Shown here: one piece after another, positions 40,832 to 51,420 of the stretch
How the letters are laid out: each line of letters begins with the position of its first letter
How positions within the stretch are numbered: position 1 is the first letter of the stretch
Assembly (NCBI GenBank): GCA_039621445.1
Contig: CP154956.1
Span: 34,755,437-34,819,436 of the forward strand
DNA from: Euglena gracilis
Lineage: Eukaryota; Euglenida; Euglenophyceae; Euglenales
Direction: 5' to 3'
Length of the DNA: 64,000 bases
Position numbers and translations under genes: made by a program
Notes under the pieces: model-generated
Databases searched by the model: none
The model's input: only the letters and a program-made list of their open reading frames with translations
What the model was told of the DNA's origin: nothing

Positions 40832-42218
40832 CATATGCCACTGTGCTAATTCTTCAGAAGTTCCGCAGCTGGATAGCCAGCAGCTTGGTCCAGATACTAG
40901 TGTTGACGGATCATGAGAGCCTTCAACACTGGTATACCGAGGACCTGAACAAGGCCATGTCATCAGTTGGCAGAAGATGCCGATGGCATGAGTTCTTGAG
41001 CCAGTTTAACCTGTTGGTAGTTTATACCCCAGGTCACACGCAAAAAAGTTGCGGATCCTCTCAGCCGAGCCCCCTGGTATTATCCTGGGAACCCGGATGA
41101 GGGTGATGCGACTTTTCATGGCAGCCATGAGGCTGACCAGTTCGCACGTCGATCCGACGCTGCGGACAACATGCTCGATTCACTACCGGTTTCCCGGGTG
41201 TATCGCAGCATCGCCATTTCACCATTGCGTGGAAGGCGCCGGCGTGGACGCACTGCCGCACCCCGTCGCATTACGCGTACGGAAACTCCTACCCCCCTAT
41301 TTTTCCGCGAATGGGATTATTCGCGTGACCCTATATAGTACCATTGTGAATAGACTTCGTAATGGTGAATCCATAGAGAATTACTCTCTATCACCATTGC
41401 GGCTTATTTTCCGGAATGATTCTGGTTATAAATATTGTATACCCCAAGACCTGGTTGATGATGTGATTTTGAGCTATCACAACCACGGTCACCCTGGGGC
41501 CCCCAAACTTCTTTCACTAGTGGGTCGCAGATGTTGCACAACCCTGAGAGAAAAAGAATTATATTCGCGCTGTTTGCGAATTTCGCAACGGTGCCAAATT
41601 TGTCAGGCTGTAAAACCGCGCAGAGGTACCCCCCCTGGTACGATGGACTTTTTCCCCGTACCACCTGACATTTTTACGTCCCTCTGCATGGATTTTCTCG
41701 AACTTGAACCTTGCAAAGGATCAGATGACAAAATTTACGATTACGTTCTTGTTGTCGTCTGTCGGCTGAGTGGGTACATTGTAGCCATTCCATGCCGGAA
41801 AGCAGGGTTGACAGCCCAAATTTTGGCATCCATATTCCTGGAGAAATGCATCTGCTTAATGGGTTTACCGAACGAAATCGTGAGTGATCAAGATCACTTG
41901 ATCTCTTCGCGGTTTTTCACAACTTTGTGCGGTTTACTCGGCATTGAGCAGCATTTTTCCATTATATACCGCCCGAAAGGCAATGGTAGAGCCGAGGCAG
42001 CCGTGAAATCCGTTGTCATTATGCTTCGCCTTTCACTGGCTGACTCGGGTAAGAATTGGTTATCCGTTCTTCATTGGTGTTTATTTTACATCAATACCTT
42101 GCCAGGGTTGGTATTACCACACTCACCGTACAAAATTGTTTTCGGACGAGACCCTCCGGCCATAGGGGATATCCCCTCGGAGAGACCCGCCCGAAGTAGC
42201 GTCAGCTGTGAAACGTAG
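40832..42218 (+). CDS. Element A continued: RNase H end and integrase
   Basis: The first part (40832-41042) ends RNase H with VYTPGHTQK. A sixth A in the run at 41042-41047 shifts the frame (five in the 49.7-kb copy, where VADPLSR follows). Integrase resumes near 41290 in the frame 41049-42218: zinc-binding HNHGHPGAPK ... CQICQ (HHCC), then catalytic CMDFLELEP, VSDQDHLISSRFF and KGNGRAEAAVKS with Asp, Asp and Glu all present. A stop just after the core (42216-42218) separates it from the C-terminal domain at 42228. Confidence 0.85.
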
Positions 42219-42227
42219 TTTGCAGAA

Positions 42228-42764
42228 GTGGAATCACTCCGCTCTGCAGTCCAATCACGTATCACAGAAATTCATTCCAACAAACGGAAATCGTTTTTAC
42301 AAAACTTCAACACACCTGTGTATAGTCCAGGTGACCGCGTGTGGGTACGGAATAACCGCACCCGCATGCAATCTTCCAAGCTAGATCCTCTTTGGCTCGG
42401 CCCATGCGAAATTTTGGAGAGGTTAGGTAGTAGCGGGCGATATAAAGTTGCCTTGCCCAACGTGATTGAGGACGTCCATATGGACGACTTCAAACCGTAC
42501 CTAAGCCCCCCAGACGGAAAAGCTATCCCCTGCCTATATTTCAAGCCCCGTTCCAGATTACCTGAAACGGACGACTTTGTGGTCGATAAGATAATAGACC
42601 ACAAGGTCGACAGGGGTGTGCACAACTGGAAAGTTCGCTGGAAAGGGTATGGGCCAGAGGAGGACACTTGGGAGCCAGCATCCAGTTTTGTTGGATATGT
42701 CCAACAGGATTGGAAGCTGTGGAACAAGCGCAATAACATAGACATAAACATAAACACTTTCTGA
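42228..42764 (+). CDS. Integrase C-terminus with chromodomain
   Basis: 178 codons starting ten bases after the integrase stop, in another frame. It has a GPY/F-type module ([23 protein letters not shown]) and then a chromodomain: [34 protein letters not shown], with the aromatic and Glu positions used to read methylated histone tails. It marks the family as a chromovirus, whose insertions are steered towards particular chromatin. In a working copy this would be the C-terminus of integrase. Confidence 0.9.
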   Translation: MESLRSAVQSRITEIHSNKRKSFLQNFNTPVYSPGDRVWVRNNRTRMQSSKLDPLWLGPCEILERLGSSGRYKVALPNVIEDVHMDDFKPYLSPPDGKAIPCLYFKPRSRLPETDDFVVDKIIDHKVDRGVHNWKVRWKGYGPEEDTWEPASSFVGYVQQDWKLWNKRNNIDININTF

Positions 42765-42959
42765 AACTATTTCGTTTTGGAGAATGCGTGTGTTTTATGT
42801 GAATGTTTCGCGTTTATAACCCCCCCTGCACTTCATTATTTCTCTATCTGTCTCGCAGAGTTTTGATTAAGATAGAAGCCTTACTTTTTCAGTGCACCAG
42901 CACTCAAAGCGACTGACAACAAGGTTACCCTTAGTTGTCGTCGTCGTTCGGGTAGCATC

Positions 42960-43787
42960 ATGCTGCCTGGGCGCGGACCTGGACCAGGTCCACCATGGCC
43001 GCAGCCTTCTGGCGCGCCATACCCCCAGTATCCTCAGTATGCTGAGGCCCCGATTCCGGGTGCCCCACATGCTGAGAGGGTTTCAGCCCCGGTATTCGCC
43101 GCGGCTACCAGCAGCCGGTCCGCATATGCGGTACCAGATCCATCTGCCGTCCAGCAGCCGGCACCTCAGCCACCAGCGCAGCGCAGATCGCGCTTGCCCC
43201 CGTATGCGGGAGAGATGATCTTCCGCACTACGGAGACGTTGGAGCGGGCGATGCGTATGTGCGCACACCCCCCAACGGAGCCCTTTATGCAAGCCCTTTG
43301 GGATGCATACTGTGCTCAGTTGTTGGTGGTAGCCAACACCCCTGTGGCTCAGTGGTGTCCCTGTGGTCAGGCCCTGATGACAGGGAGACGGTACTTCTCG
43401 TCGGCATCCGATTCCGGATTCGAGCCTGGCGAGACCATGATGGATCTGGGCGTGTATGTGCCGCCCATGCTGCAAACGCAGACGCCGGTGGGATCCCACA
43501 CCGTGCATATGCGTGAACACACGCCCCCACCGGTAGGTGAGGCTGTGCATGTCCCACCTGGGATGACGAGAATTTTTGCTCGCCCGCCCTCGCCGCAGCG
43601 AATGCCGCCGCGCGAGCCGCCAGCGGAGCAATTTGTCTCGCGGTACGCGACGCACGCGGATTATCCGCGCGGCGCACGCGTACTCCCAGCCGGACAGTCG
43701 GACGTGCCCCCTGAGGACATACGTCCAACACATGTTCATGCACTGGATGCCTCAGGCATCATCGGTCGCCCCTGCCCCTGGCGTTGA
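42960..43787 (+). CDS. ORF3 part 1: Pro-rich unknown protein
   Basis: 275 codons; ATG at 42960, 195 bases after the chromodomain stop. Pro/Ala-rich start (MLPGRGPGPGPPWPQPSGAP), then a globular segment (residues 85-140) with WCPCGQALMTGRRYF. GC-rich, in contrast to the A/T-biased gag-pol. The frame passes into 43576-46236 by a one-base shift in the overlap. No family recognised. Its place between integrase and the 3' LTR is where other retroelements carry env-like or captured genes, but no signal peptide or membrane segment is visible. Confidence 0.55.
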   Translation: MLPGRGPGPGPPWPQPSGAPYPQYPQYAEAPIPGAPHAERVSAPVFAAATSSRSAYAVPDPSAVQQPAPQPPAQRRSRLPPYAGEMIFRTTETLERAMRMCAHPPTEPFMQALWDAYCAQLLVVANTPVAQWCPCGQALMTGRRYFSSASDSGFEPGETMMDLGVYVPPMLQTQTPVGSHTVHMREHTPPPVGEAVHVPPGMTRIFARPPSPQRMPPREPPAEQFVSRYATHADYPRGARVLPAGQSDVPPEDIRPTHVHALDASGIIGRPCPWR

Positions 43788-46090
43788 GCCACGGAGGCAG
43801 GCGGAGCCCATAGTGGTGGAGGATGAACCTCCCCACCGTGAGGCAGCCCGACCGCCCAGTGCAGCCCCTGTCCAGACTGGGGATGTCCCGCGTCGGCAGG
43901 AGGCTCCCTACTACCACATGGCACCTCCGGGAACCGAGCAGGATGAGCTTGCTCGGCATTTCCTGCAGGAGCCAGTATTCACGTCTGAAGAGCACCGGGC
44001 GAGGTATTACGCCTCTCTGGCTGCCCTTCAGGGTCGTGGATACACCCCCTGCCATCCGTACCAACCGCAGCTGCGGGTGGCGACCCCGGTATTACCCGGT
44101 GAGCCCCCGGCAGGAGCGGCAGGATTACCTGCCACCCTGAAGCGCGATAGGGTTACGGAGAACCTTACCCCACAGCCCAGGCGACCCGGCCCACGGGACG
44201 CGGAAGGCGGTGCGGCAATGCAGGTGGAAGCCAGCCCGGATACCCCGGCTGGGCAACCACCGGCAGTGGCACAGGCAGCGATGAGCCGTCCTGTTGCCGC
44301 AATGCCACCGCCGATCCCTCCGGTATGGAAGGAGCCGCGACCCCCTACGCCGAAACCAAGCCCACGCCAGGCTCCTAGCCAGCGCCCAGCCACGCCGTCA
44401 CCGCGACGTGCAGCGGAACGGCAAGGTCCCTCCCCAGAGATGGAATGGGAAGGTACCGAACCGACTCCCAAAGGCAAGGGAGAAGGCAAAGGCGTGGCCG
44501 GCAAAGGTAAGGGTGAGGGCAAGGGTAAGGGTACAGCCCGTGAGGAGGAGGAAGAACCAGCAGAAGTCCTCTCGGACTTTGAGCAAATGCTCAGGTTCAA
44601 GGAGGAGCTGGAGGACGAAGGCTGGCGAATGCAGCATGATTACCATGTTGCAGGAAACCGCCCCGTCACCCCTCCGGAAGCAGTCATCGAGGTGGTATTA
44701 CACCACACCGAAAACAGAGTCAGACAATTCCATTACGGAATTGACCTGTACGCCTTCGAAGGTGAAGGTGGCAGACCCTTGCTGGATGCCCAGCCGGGTT
44801 TCTGGGAACTCTGGTTTTGGCTGGGATACCCCTGCCAGAACTGGGGTCTCTTCAGCGACTCCACTGGCCGCAGTTACCTGCACCAGTTAGGATTTCGGGA
44901 CCAGCATGTGTTGGCCCGAAGGCTGAAGGCAATCTTCGACTGTATTCACACAGTCGGGCCGCTCGGTGTGCAGTGGAAATACTACCCACTGAACCCCGAC
45001 ATCGAACGCCTGATCGAGGTGTTGTGGTGCAACAACCTCCAGGTGTGGCTGGTGAGCCATTACGGCTCCACCTTCCGCGTTAAGCGCGTTTCCCTGGCTT
45101 ACCCACAGAGGTATGACCTCTGTTGTAAGTATTGCCGGCAGGAGTTTCCTGTCGACTTCTGGGGATTCGGCGTACGCGGAAGTCCTCCACCGCCTCGGGA
45201 TAACCCGGGCCTGGAGATGGGACGCCGCATGCTTATGCATGTGTGCCGCGACGCCCCGGATGTCCAGGGCAAAAGTCGCCGCGTCCATAAGCAGCGTATT
45301 TTTATGCTGCAACAGTTCTGGTGGCGAGCCTGGACCACCTACGTCATGGAGGTGTATATACATCTCCGTGACCCCCAGGACGATAGGCCTGGTATGGAAA
45401 GCTTGCCACCAGACTACGGCGACCCCGTTGAGGGACCTCGTCGTCGTCGGGTTATCGCCGACCTGCGCCCCAACTGGCACCTGGCCGGGATAGACCTGGA
45501 GGAACATTTGAGGCGACAGTTTGGCGGTACCCTCGACAGGGAGGTATTCCTCCAGCTGATGAATCACCCGAAGGCCATCCTCGACCTGGGTATGCCGATT
45601 CTGGCATGCGTGCAGGAGTTCGAGGACGGGTTTTTCGAGGTCTGGGAGGACACGCGTTACCGCGGCTTCGTGGGCCCGAACAGGCCTGCCAACGCCTGGG
45701 TGCAGCCATCATGGCCGCCACCCTGGCCCAACAGCGCCAGTAGCTGTACGCTGGCCTTTTACAGGCTGGCGGATGCCCAGGGATGCCGATGGCACCCCGC
45801 CGATCCTCGTTCGCCCGAGGATCTGCGCGCCTTCATCGCCCCAGAGGATGAACCTCTGGCGCGAAGGAGACGGGAGGCGTCAGTCGCTTCCACCACCGCG
45901 ATTCCGCGGCGGGAGGAACGCGACCGCAGCCCCTCCGTCACCATTCTGGAGGCAGCGCCGCCGTCTCCGACAGGAACGGCTGTATCATTCGTCTCGGCCC
46001 CGCGAGCGGCAGGGGAACGATCGGTTTCCCCGGCCCCCGCGACGGCTCCCATCTGGAATGGAAGGATATGGAATCGAGAGACCAGGAACT
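43740..46090 (+). CDS. ORF3 part 2: unknown large protein with Cys/His cluster
   Basis: Lies within the open frame 43576-46236. Residues about 55-330 are Pro/Arg-rich and disordered with a KGKGEGKG basic/glycine tract. From about 44580 a folded region follows: FEQMLRFKEELEDEGW, LLDAQPGFWELWFWLGYPCQ, QRYDLCCKYCRQEF ... LMHVC (possible zinc site), WWRAWTTYVMEVYIHL. After about 46050 the frame loses protein-like composition and ORF3 part 3 takes over one frame away. No function can be named. Confidence 0.6.
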
Positions 46091-48413
46091 TCCTGAGGAG
46101 GAAGGTGAGAACGTGGAGGATATCCTCTACGCTGCTCTGCATGCTCCGGCACAGCCTCGGCCAGGCGAAGCACCCGCAGGGGATATACCTGTGGCTGCTA
46201 CGCCTGTCCCAACGGCTGAGCCTGCTGCCGAGATGACTGGTATGGTCGTCGAGGATATCCTCGAAGAACCTACCAGCCCCGCAGCACGCACCTCATTAGG
46301 AGGCCGTGTGCTCGGCGCCGTGGTCACTGGCATTACTGCCGTGGCTGCTGCACTAACGCCACGAGGTGGAGGCGTAGCATCAAGCTCCGCCGCTGAGGTC
46401 GTGGAGACACCAGATGTCGGTATCCCCACACCCCCATCTCCGGCAGCAGTGCAACCACCATCAGGGGATGAACCCCAGCCGACAGAGACATCTGTCGCAC
46501 CGGCTACATCAGAGGATCAACCTCCCGTAGCACCTGCGCCAGCGGTTGTGGAGGATCAACCTCCTAGACCGGATGTCGAAATGGAAGTGGAGGAGATACC
46601 CCCACGACCACCGACACCGCGCAGGGTCCCTGCCGTCCCGAGGACAATGGCAGAGTTTCTGGGAGCGCCAGCGCCTGTGGAAGCACCGATTCCGGTGACG
46701 ACCACAGTGCCACGCCTCGTCGGACAGGATGAACCTGCTGGGCGACGGCCGGCGGAACAACCCCAGGAACGAGTGCCGACCCCTCGGAGCGTCATGCGCG
46801 ACCCAGCGGTCAGTATGCCCGCTTCGCCCAGACGGCAAACGTCTACTCCGGCACCATCGGCTCCTGATACCAGGAGTAAGCCGCAGGCGTCACCTCCTGA
46901 TTCCGGGAGTGCGAAGCCGAAAGGCGGCAAACCGGGTGCTGCACCCTGTAAGCCCCCTTCCAAAGGCGGTGATGGGAAACCACCACCGAAAGGTGGCGCT
47001 GGAGGGCAGACTGGCGGACAGCCGAAAGGCCCTACGACAATGCACGACTATTCGGCCGTTGCATCGTCCGGGTACGGCCAGAGCAAACCGAAAGGTAAGG
47101 CTCGTGGTCGACAGGCCCAATCTTCCGCCGGATCGACGGATGAGGAGCAGGATGAACCTGCTTCACGTCCTGTGTCTGCGGATGCCCAGCTCTGGACCCA
47201 GGATATCCTGACCAGACTAGGCACCGTGGAAGAGAGGACGAAGAAACTGGCTGCTATTAGGCACCAGACAGGGTCACTGAATCGATGGATTCAGCCCCTC
47301 TTCGTCCGCGGAGAACCTTTCCACTATGTCCCGGAACATACCTGGACATTCTGGAACAGGCGCTCCCCCAGAGTACTGGCACAGTACTTTGGCGAGGACT
47401 GTGTGTTGGATTTCCAGCACGGCACGTCCTTTGCCTGGACGTGCACCGTATGCCACCATGTGCGGCATAACCAACCGCTTGTGCATGTGTGCAAGCGGCA
47501 GGTGCAATCCTCGTGGTTCCATCACAGGGCATATGTGCCGAACTGTGTGGCGCTCGTATGTGGCGAGTGCCTCAATGCCTGGAAGCACAGCTTGAACTAC
47601 TCCTACAGTGAGAATGCTCACGACAGGGATATCCCTGCCTTGTGCATCAACTGTATAGGAGGCAAGTTCGTGCAGACTGCTGATGGAGCAGTCACCACCA
47701 TTGTCCCCCAGCACTGGGAGACACTGGAGAAGTGGAAGAAGGAGTACAAGCAGGTGGAAGGCCGCCTGAAGCACTCCGACTTCCGAAAGGTAGAAAGCTA
47801 CTGCCACACGGGAATGGCCCGTGAGTTCCAGATCGACGCTGGGGCAATGCGCCTCGCCGTCGAGGAACACGCCAAGGTAAGAATGCCTTACCTCTGGACT
47901 GATGGCGACTGGGAGACACAGGTTTACCCCCTGTTCTCCAAGCGTCAGCATGGCGGATACGCCTTGCCACTGTGGCCTCCTGAAGAACACGATTTGGTGG
48001 ACTTCAGAGGTTGGTTGGCGGCTGTGTTACGGCCCCATACCGCAAGAGCTAGGACAGCGAGGTGGATGTATGACATCAACTTCAAGCAGACCCCGGGGAT
48101 GCCCCCGCAGGTGCCTGCGAATCACCCCCGGATGAATTACATCATCTGGCCGGTGATGCTGCCCAGAATTTTCTGGGAGCAGCTCCAACGGTATCTTCAG
48201 CATCATGCTGAACGTACCAGGGAGAAGCTGCCGGATAATTGGATCAAGGACTGGGAGACCCCTTCCTTTGATGTCAACGATCCGGAGCTCAACACCATCC
48301 GGAGTGAATCAGCTCCGCCGCGTTCCCCACGCCAACTGGAGTTGGTTGAGGACCCGTTAGGGGACCCCCAACACGACTACTGGCGTGAGGTCCGCGAACG
48401 TAAAGGCAGGTGA
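46068..48413 (+). CDS. ORF3 part 3: unknown protein with paired CxxC motifs
   Basis: 781 codons. Residues 1-280 are acidic and Pro-rich (VEMEVEEIPPRPPTPRR). Residues 285-385 are basic/glycine-rich. From about residue 390 a folded domain begins (LWTQDILTRLGTVEERTKKL, TWTFWNRRSPRVLAQYFG) with WTCTVCHHV ... LVHVCKR, LVCGECLNAW and CINCIGGKF, enough ligands for two zinc ions. The C-terminus has RIFWEQLQRYLQHHAE. The second half is duplicated at 37852-39699. Not recognised as any known retroelement or host protein family. Confidence 0.6.
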   Translation: MESRDQELPEEEGENVEDILYAALHAPAQPRPGEAPAGDIPVAATPVPTAEPAAEMTGMVVEDILEEPTSPAARTSLGGRVLGAVVTGITAVAAALTPRGGGVASSSAAEVVETPDVGIPTPPSPAAVQPPSGDEPQPTETSVAPATSEDQPPVAPAPAVVEDQPPRPDVEMEVEEIPPRPPTPRRVPAVPRTMAEFLGAPAPVEAPIPVTTTVPRLVGQDEPAGRRPAEQPQERVPTPRSVMRDPAVSMPASPRRQTSTPAPSAPDTRSKPQASPPDSGSAKPKGGKPGAAPCKPPSKGGDGKPPPKGGAGGQTGGQPKGPTTMHDYSAVASSGYGQSKPKGKARGRQAQSSAGSTDEEQDEPASRPVSADAQLWTQDILTRLGTVEERTKKLAAIRHQTGSLNRWIQPLFVRGEPFHYVPEHTWTFWNRRSPRVLAQYFGEDCVLDFQHGTSFAWTCTVCHHVRHNQPLVHVCKRQVQSSWFHHRAYVPNCVALVCGECLNAWKHSLNYSYSENAHDRDIPALCINCIGGKFVQTADGAVTTIVPQHWETLEKWKKEYKQVEGRLKHSDFRKVESYCHTGMAREFQIDAGAMRLAVEEHAKVRMPYLWTDGDWETQVYPLFSKRQHGGYALPLWPPEEHDLVDFRGWLAAVLRPHTARARTARWMYDINFKQTPGMPPQVPANHPRMNYIIWPVMLPRIFWEQLQRYLQHHAERTREKLPDNWIKDWETPSFDVNDPELNTIRSESAPPRSPRQLELVEDPLGDPQHDYWREVRERKGR

Positions 48414-49237
48414 GGTGTCTGTCAGCGCCAATGCGGCGTCTTTCAGCACCCTCGTCAGGTATTCGCCTGACACCCTGTTTGGGTATTCGCCCGAACAGCC
48501 CCTTCGAAGACCCTTTGCGGTATTCGCCGCTAGTAAGTTCCCACCGGGATGCTGCCATGTGCAGGATTCCGTGCGCATGCATGCACACCCCTCTCCCCTC
48601 TCCCCTCTCGCGGGCGTGCGACACGCAGCGCACAGGGCCGACGGCCTCTTTTCCTTTCCCTTTCTTTTCTTTTCGGCCGTTTGAGGCCTTAAGGCTGCCA
48701 GACAGCACCATTTTTCTGGCCTAAGCCAACCCCCCACTCCTCTCTACTTTCCCCCCGGGGCAAATGCTGTCGCCGGCAGTTGGTTTTGTAGAGTAGGATT
48801 TCCTTTTGCGTGGTCAGGTTTGACTGGCCATGCGCCCTGCCCAGGTTTGACTGGTCAGAGGCCCCCTCCTTCCACACCCTCCCCATGGGTTTTCCTGGAA
48901 TGCCCATGGACCCAACCCCAAGTGCCTTGGGCACACCCAAACTGGGTGGATGGGTTTGCTTGGCAAGGAAACCTGCCAGCCCCATTTTCCCCAGTGGGCT
49001 ATGATATACTATATACCCATAAGCCACCGCAGAATAGGTGAAACCATTTTGCGCGTTTTGGGCTTTTTGGGTCCCCTCCTTTCCGCCCCCCCCCCTTTGA
49101 GTGGACCCCTGTGCGACGGAAAGGGCCCCTGTGGATGCGCCAGGGTGCACCTCCCACAGACTAGGTCTGTGTCCGAAATCCCTGTGGCCAGAATGCCTGG
49201 TCCAAAGGGGAAATCGGGCATAGCCCTGGGAGGGGGA
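48414..49237 (+). other. 3' untranslated region and polypurine tract, element A
   Basis: Same content as 39700-40523: GTATTCGCC repeats, a T/C-rich tract, and a purine run GGGAGGGGGA just before the LTR. I see no gene. Confidence 0.7.
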
Positions 49238-49646
49238 TGTGTACCAGGCGTATGCTTCTGTCCCCTTCCGTTGAGGAAGTTAGGATGGAAGCAGATCCTA
49301 TTAGGATCTCCTAATGGGTGCCCCTTCTCTCTCCACAGGTGGTGTTCTTCTTATACCTTTTCCTTCCTTTCCTTGGTCCGGACTTGGATTTCCAGTCCGT
49401 TCTCCCTGCATTGCTCCGTGCTTTGCTTCTTGGGAAGTGGGAAAAGGGTTTTTACTGTTACTCTGATTTTTAGTTCCCAAGTAGGTAGTGTTGAAGGCTC
49501 TCATGATCCGTCAACACTAGTATCTGGACCAAGCTGCTGGCTATCCAGCTGCGGAACTTCTGAAGAATTAGCACAATGGCATATGAGTGTACGTCTGATT
49601 CCCAATTTCCAATTCCCAAAAAGCCTTCGCTTTCGCCTCGGCGCAT
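49238..49646 (+). repeat. LTR 4, with an inverted segment
   Basis: LTR sequence runs from TGTGTACC to CCCAAGTAGGT (about 49486). Bases 49487-49645 are then the exact reverse complement of what follows in LTR 3: the LTR end, the CT, and about 100 bases of RNase H (starting AGTGTTGAAGGCTCTCATGA and ending TTTCGCCTCGGCGCA). Normal order resumes at GGTATACCGAGG. So LTR end and RNase H piece were flipped as one block. Confidence 0.9.
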
Positions 49647-50386
49647 GGTATACCGAGGACCTGAACAAGGCCATGTCATCAGTTGGCAGAAGATGCCGAT
49701 GGCATGAGTTCTTGAGCCAGTTTAACCTGTTGGTAGTTTATACCCCAGGTCACACGCAAAAAGTTGCGGATCCTCTCAGCCGAGCCCCCTGGTATTATCC
49801 TGGGAACCCGGATGAGGGTGATGCGACTTTTCATGGCAGCCATGAGGCTGACCAGTTCGCACGTCGATCCGACGCTGCGGACAACATGCTCGATTCACTA
49901 CCGGTTTCCCGGGTGTATCGCAGCATCGCCATTTCACCATTGCGTGGAAGGCGCCGGCGTGGACGCACTGCCGGACCCCGTCGCATTACGCGTACGGAAA
50001 CTCCTACCCCCCTATTTTTCCGCGAATGGGATTATTCGCGTGACCCTATATATAGTACCATTGTGAATAGACTTCGTAATGGTGAATCCATAGAGAATTA
50101 CTCTCTATCACCATTGCGGCTTATTTTCCGGAATGATTCTGGTTATAAATATTGTATACCCCAAGACCTGGTTGATGATGTGATTTTGAGCTATCACAAC
50201 CACGGTCACCCTGGGGCCCCCAAACTTCTTTCACTAGTGGGTCGCAGATATTGCACAACCCTGAGTGAAAAAGAATTATATTCGCGCTGTTTGCAAATTT
50301 CGCAACGGTGCCAAATTTGTCAGGCTGTGAAACCGCGCAGAGGTACCCCCCCTGGTACGATGGACTTTTTCCCCGTACCCACCTGA
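49647..50386 (+). CDS. Second copy: RNase H end, linker and integrase zinc finger
   Basis: The frame is intact from WYTEDLNKAMSSVG through PGHTQKVADPLSRAP, the linker and the HHCC zinc finger (HNHGHPGAPK ... CQICQ). It ends in PVPT because of an extra C at about 50377 relative to the 41.66-kb copy. It shows the native RNase H-integrase connection that is broken in the first copy. Confidence 0.8.
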
Positions 50387-50387
50387 C

Positions 50388-50787
50388 ATTTTTACGTCCC
50401 TCTGCATGGATTTTCTCGAACTTGAACCTTGCAAAGGATCAGATGACAAAATTTACGATTACGTTCTTGTTGTCGTCTGTCGGCTGAGTGGGTACATAGT
50501 AGCCATTCCATGCCGGAAAGCAGGGTTGACAGCCCAAATTTTGGCATCCATATTCCTGGAGAAATGCATCTGCTTAATGGGTTTACCGAACGAAATCGTG
50601 AGTGATCAAGATCACTTGATCTCTTCGCGGTTTTTCACAACTTTGTGCGGTTTACTCGGCATTGAGCAGCATATTTCTTGTAAATACCGCTCGAAATGCA
50701 ATGGTAGAGCCGATGCAGCCGTGAAATTCTTTGTCAATATGCTTCGCCTTTCACTGGCTGACTCGGGTAAGAATTGGTTATCCGTTC
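50388..50787 (+). pseudogene. Second copy: integrase core, truncated
   Basis: CMDFLELEP and VSDQDHLISSRFF are kept, but the third catalytic residue is changed (CNGRADAAVK, Asp where the first copy has Glu). The sequence stops inside the core at GGTTATCCGTT, where a (TA)n tract begins. It cannot encode an active integrase. Confidence 0.8.
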
Positions 50788-50819
<32 letters not shown>

Positions 50820-50943
50820 GTATATATATACATATATATATACATATATATATACATATATATATACATATATATATATCATATATATATGTATATGTAA
50901 TAGTTATAATATATATCATATATATATAATTATATAAATACAT

Positions 50944-50978
<35 letters not shown>

Positions 50979-50982
50979 CGAC
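50788..50982 (+). repeat. (TA)n/(CATATATA)n microsatellite
   Basis: About 195 bp of TATATA with regular ACA or ATG interruptions. It lies exactly between forward integrase sequence and reverse-strand pol sequence. Confidence 0.97.
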
Positions 50983-50983
50983 T

Positions 50984-51420
50984 TCTAGCACATAAGGCTT
51001 GTTGGGATCCGCGATGTCGAGAACGACATTTTCAATCATTAGCTTTTTAATGCTCTCTAGAGCTTCACGCATATCTGCGTCCCATTTCATTTTTTTTTCG
51101 GGTGCCCGATTTTTGAGCTGCCTCGTTAGAGGTACCGCGATTTTCGCTAAATCTTTCATTTAAATAGCGTAGTATTGGGCTAATCCCAAAATTCCTTTGA
51201 AATGGGTGATGGTATTGATGACCTCAGGTGTCCATTTCTTAATGGCCTCTAATTTACTAGGCGCCGCTCGGCGTTGCCATTATTAAGAATGTGACCGCAA
51301 AACGTTATCGTTTCGGGAAACAAGTGCATGTTGGCTCCTTTGACAAGAAGTCTGTGCTTGAGAAATGCGGCTAATACCGCGCGAACATCACGATGGTTAA
51401 TGTCGAGAATATTCTCGTCT
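50984..51420 (-). pseudogene. Reverse-strand chromovirus pol fragment
   Basis: The minus strand reads RAVLAAFLKHRLLVKG ... FCGHILNNGN, then after a frame change [17 protein letters not shown] and [19 protein letters not shown]. This is the RT thumb and the start of RNase H of the same family as 28700-29125, but clearly diverged in sequence, so it is an older or different family member. Confidence 0.85.

Larger units (their letters stand above)
37852..42061 (+). repeat. Segmental duplication, copy 1
   Basis: Collinear with 46567-50787 over ORF3 part 3, 3' UTR, LTR, RNase H end and integrase core, with few substitutions and a handful of indels. Copy 1 carries the frameshift in ORF3 (39404) and in the linker (41042). 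Confidence 0.9.
46567..50787 (+). repeat. Segmental duplication, copy 2
   Basis: About 4.2 kb collinear with 37852-42061. Its left edge lies inside ORF3 part 3, so the ORF is continuous here. Its right edge is the (TA)n tract. It carries the 49487-49645 inversion and the integrase Glu-to-Asp change. Confidence 0.9.

Noticed and set aside
42960-48413. ORF3 block as a retroviral envelope
   Set aside because: No signal peptide, no membrane-spanning segment and no furin-like site are visible, and the protein is rich in disordered Pro/Arg stretches and Cys/His clusters. Position alone is not enough.
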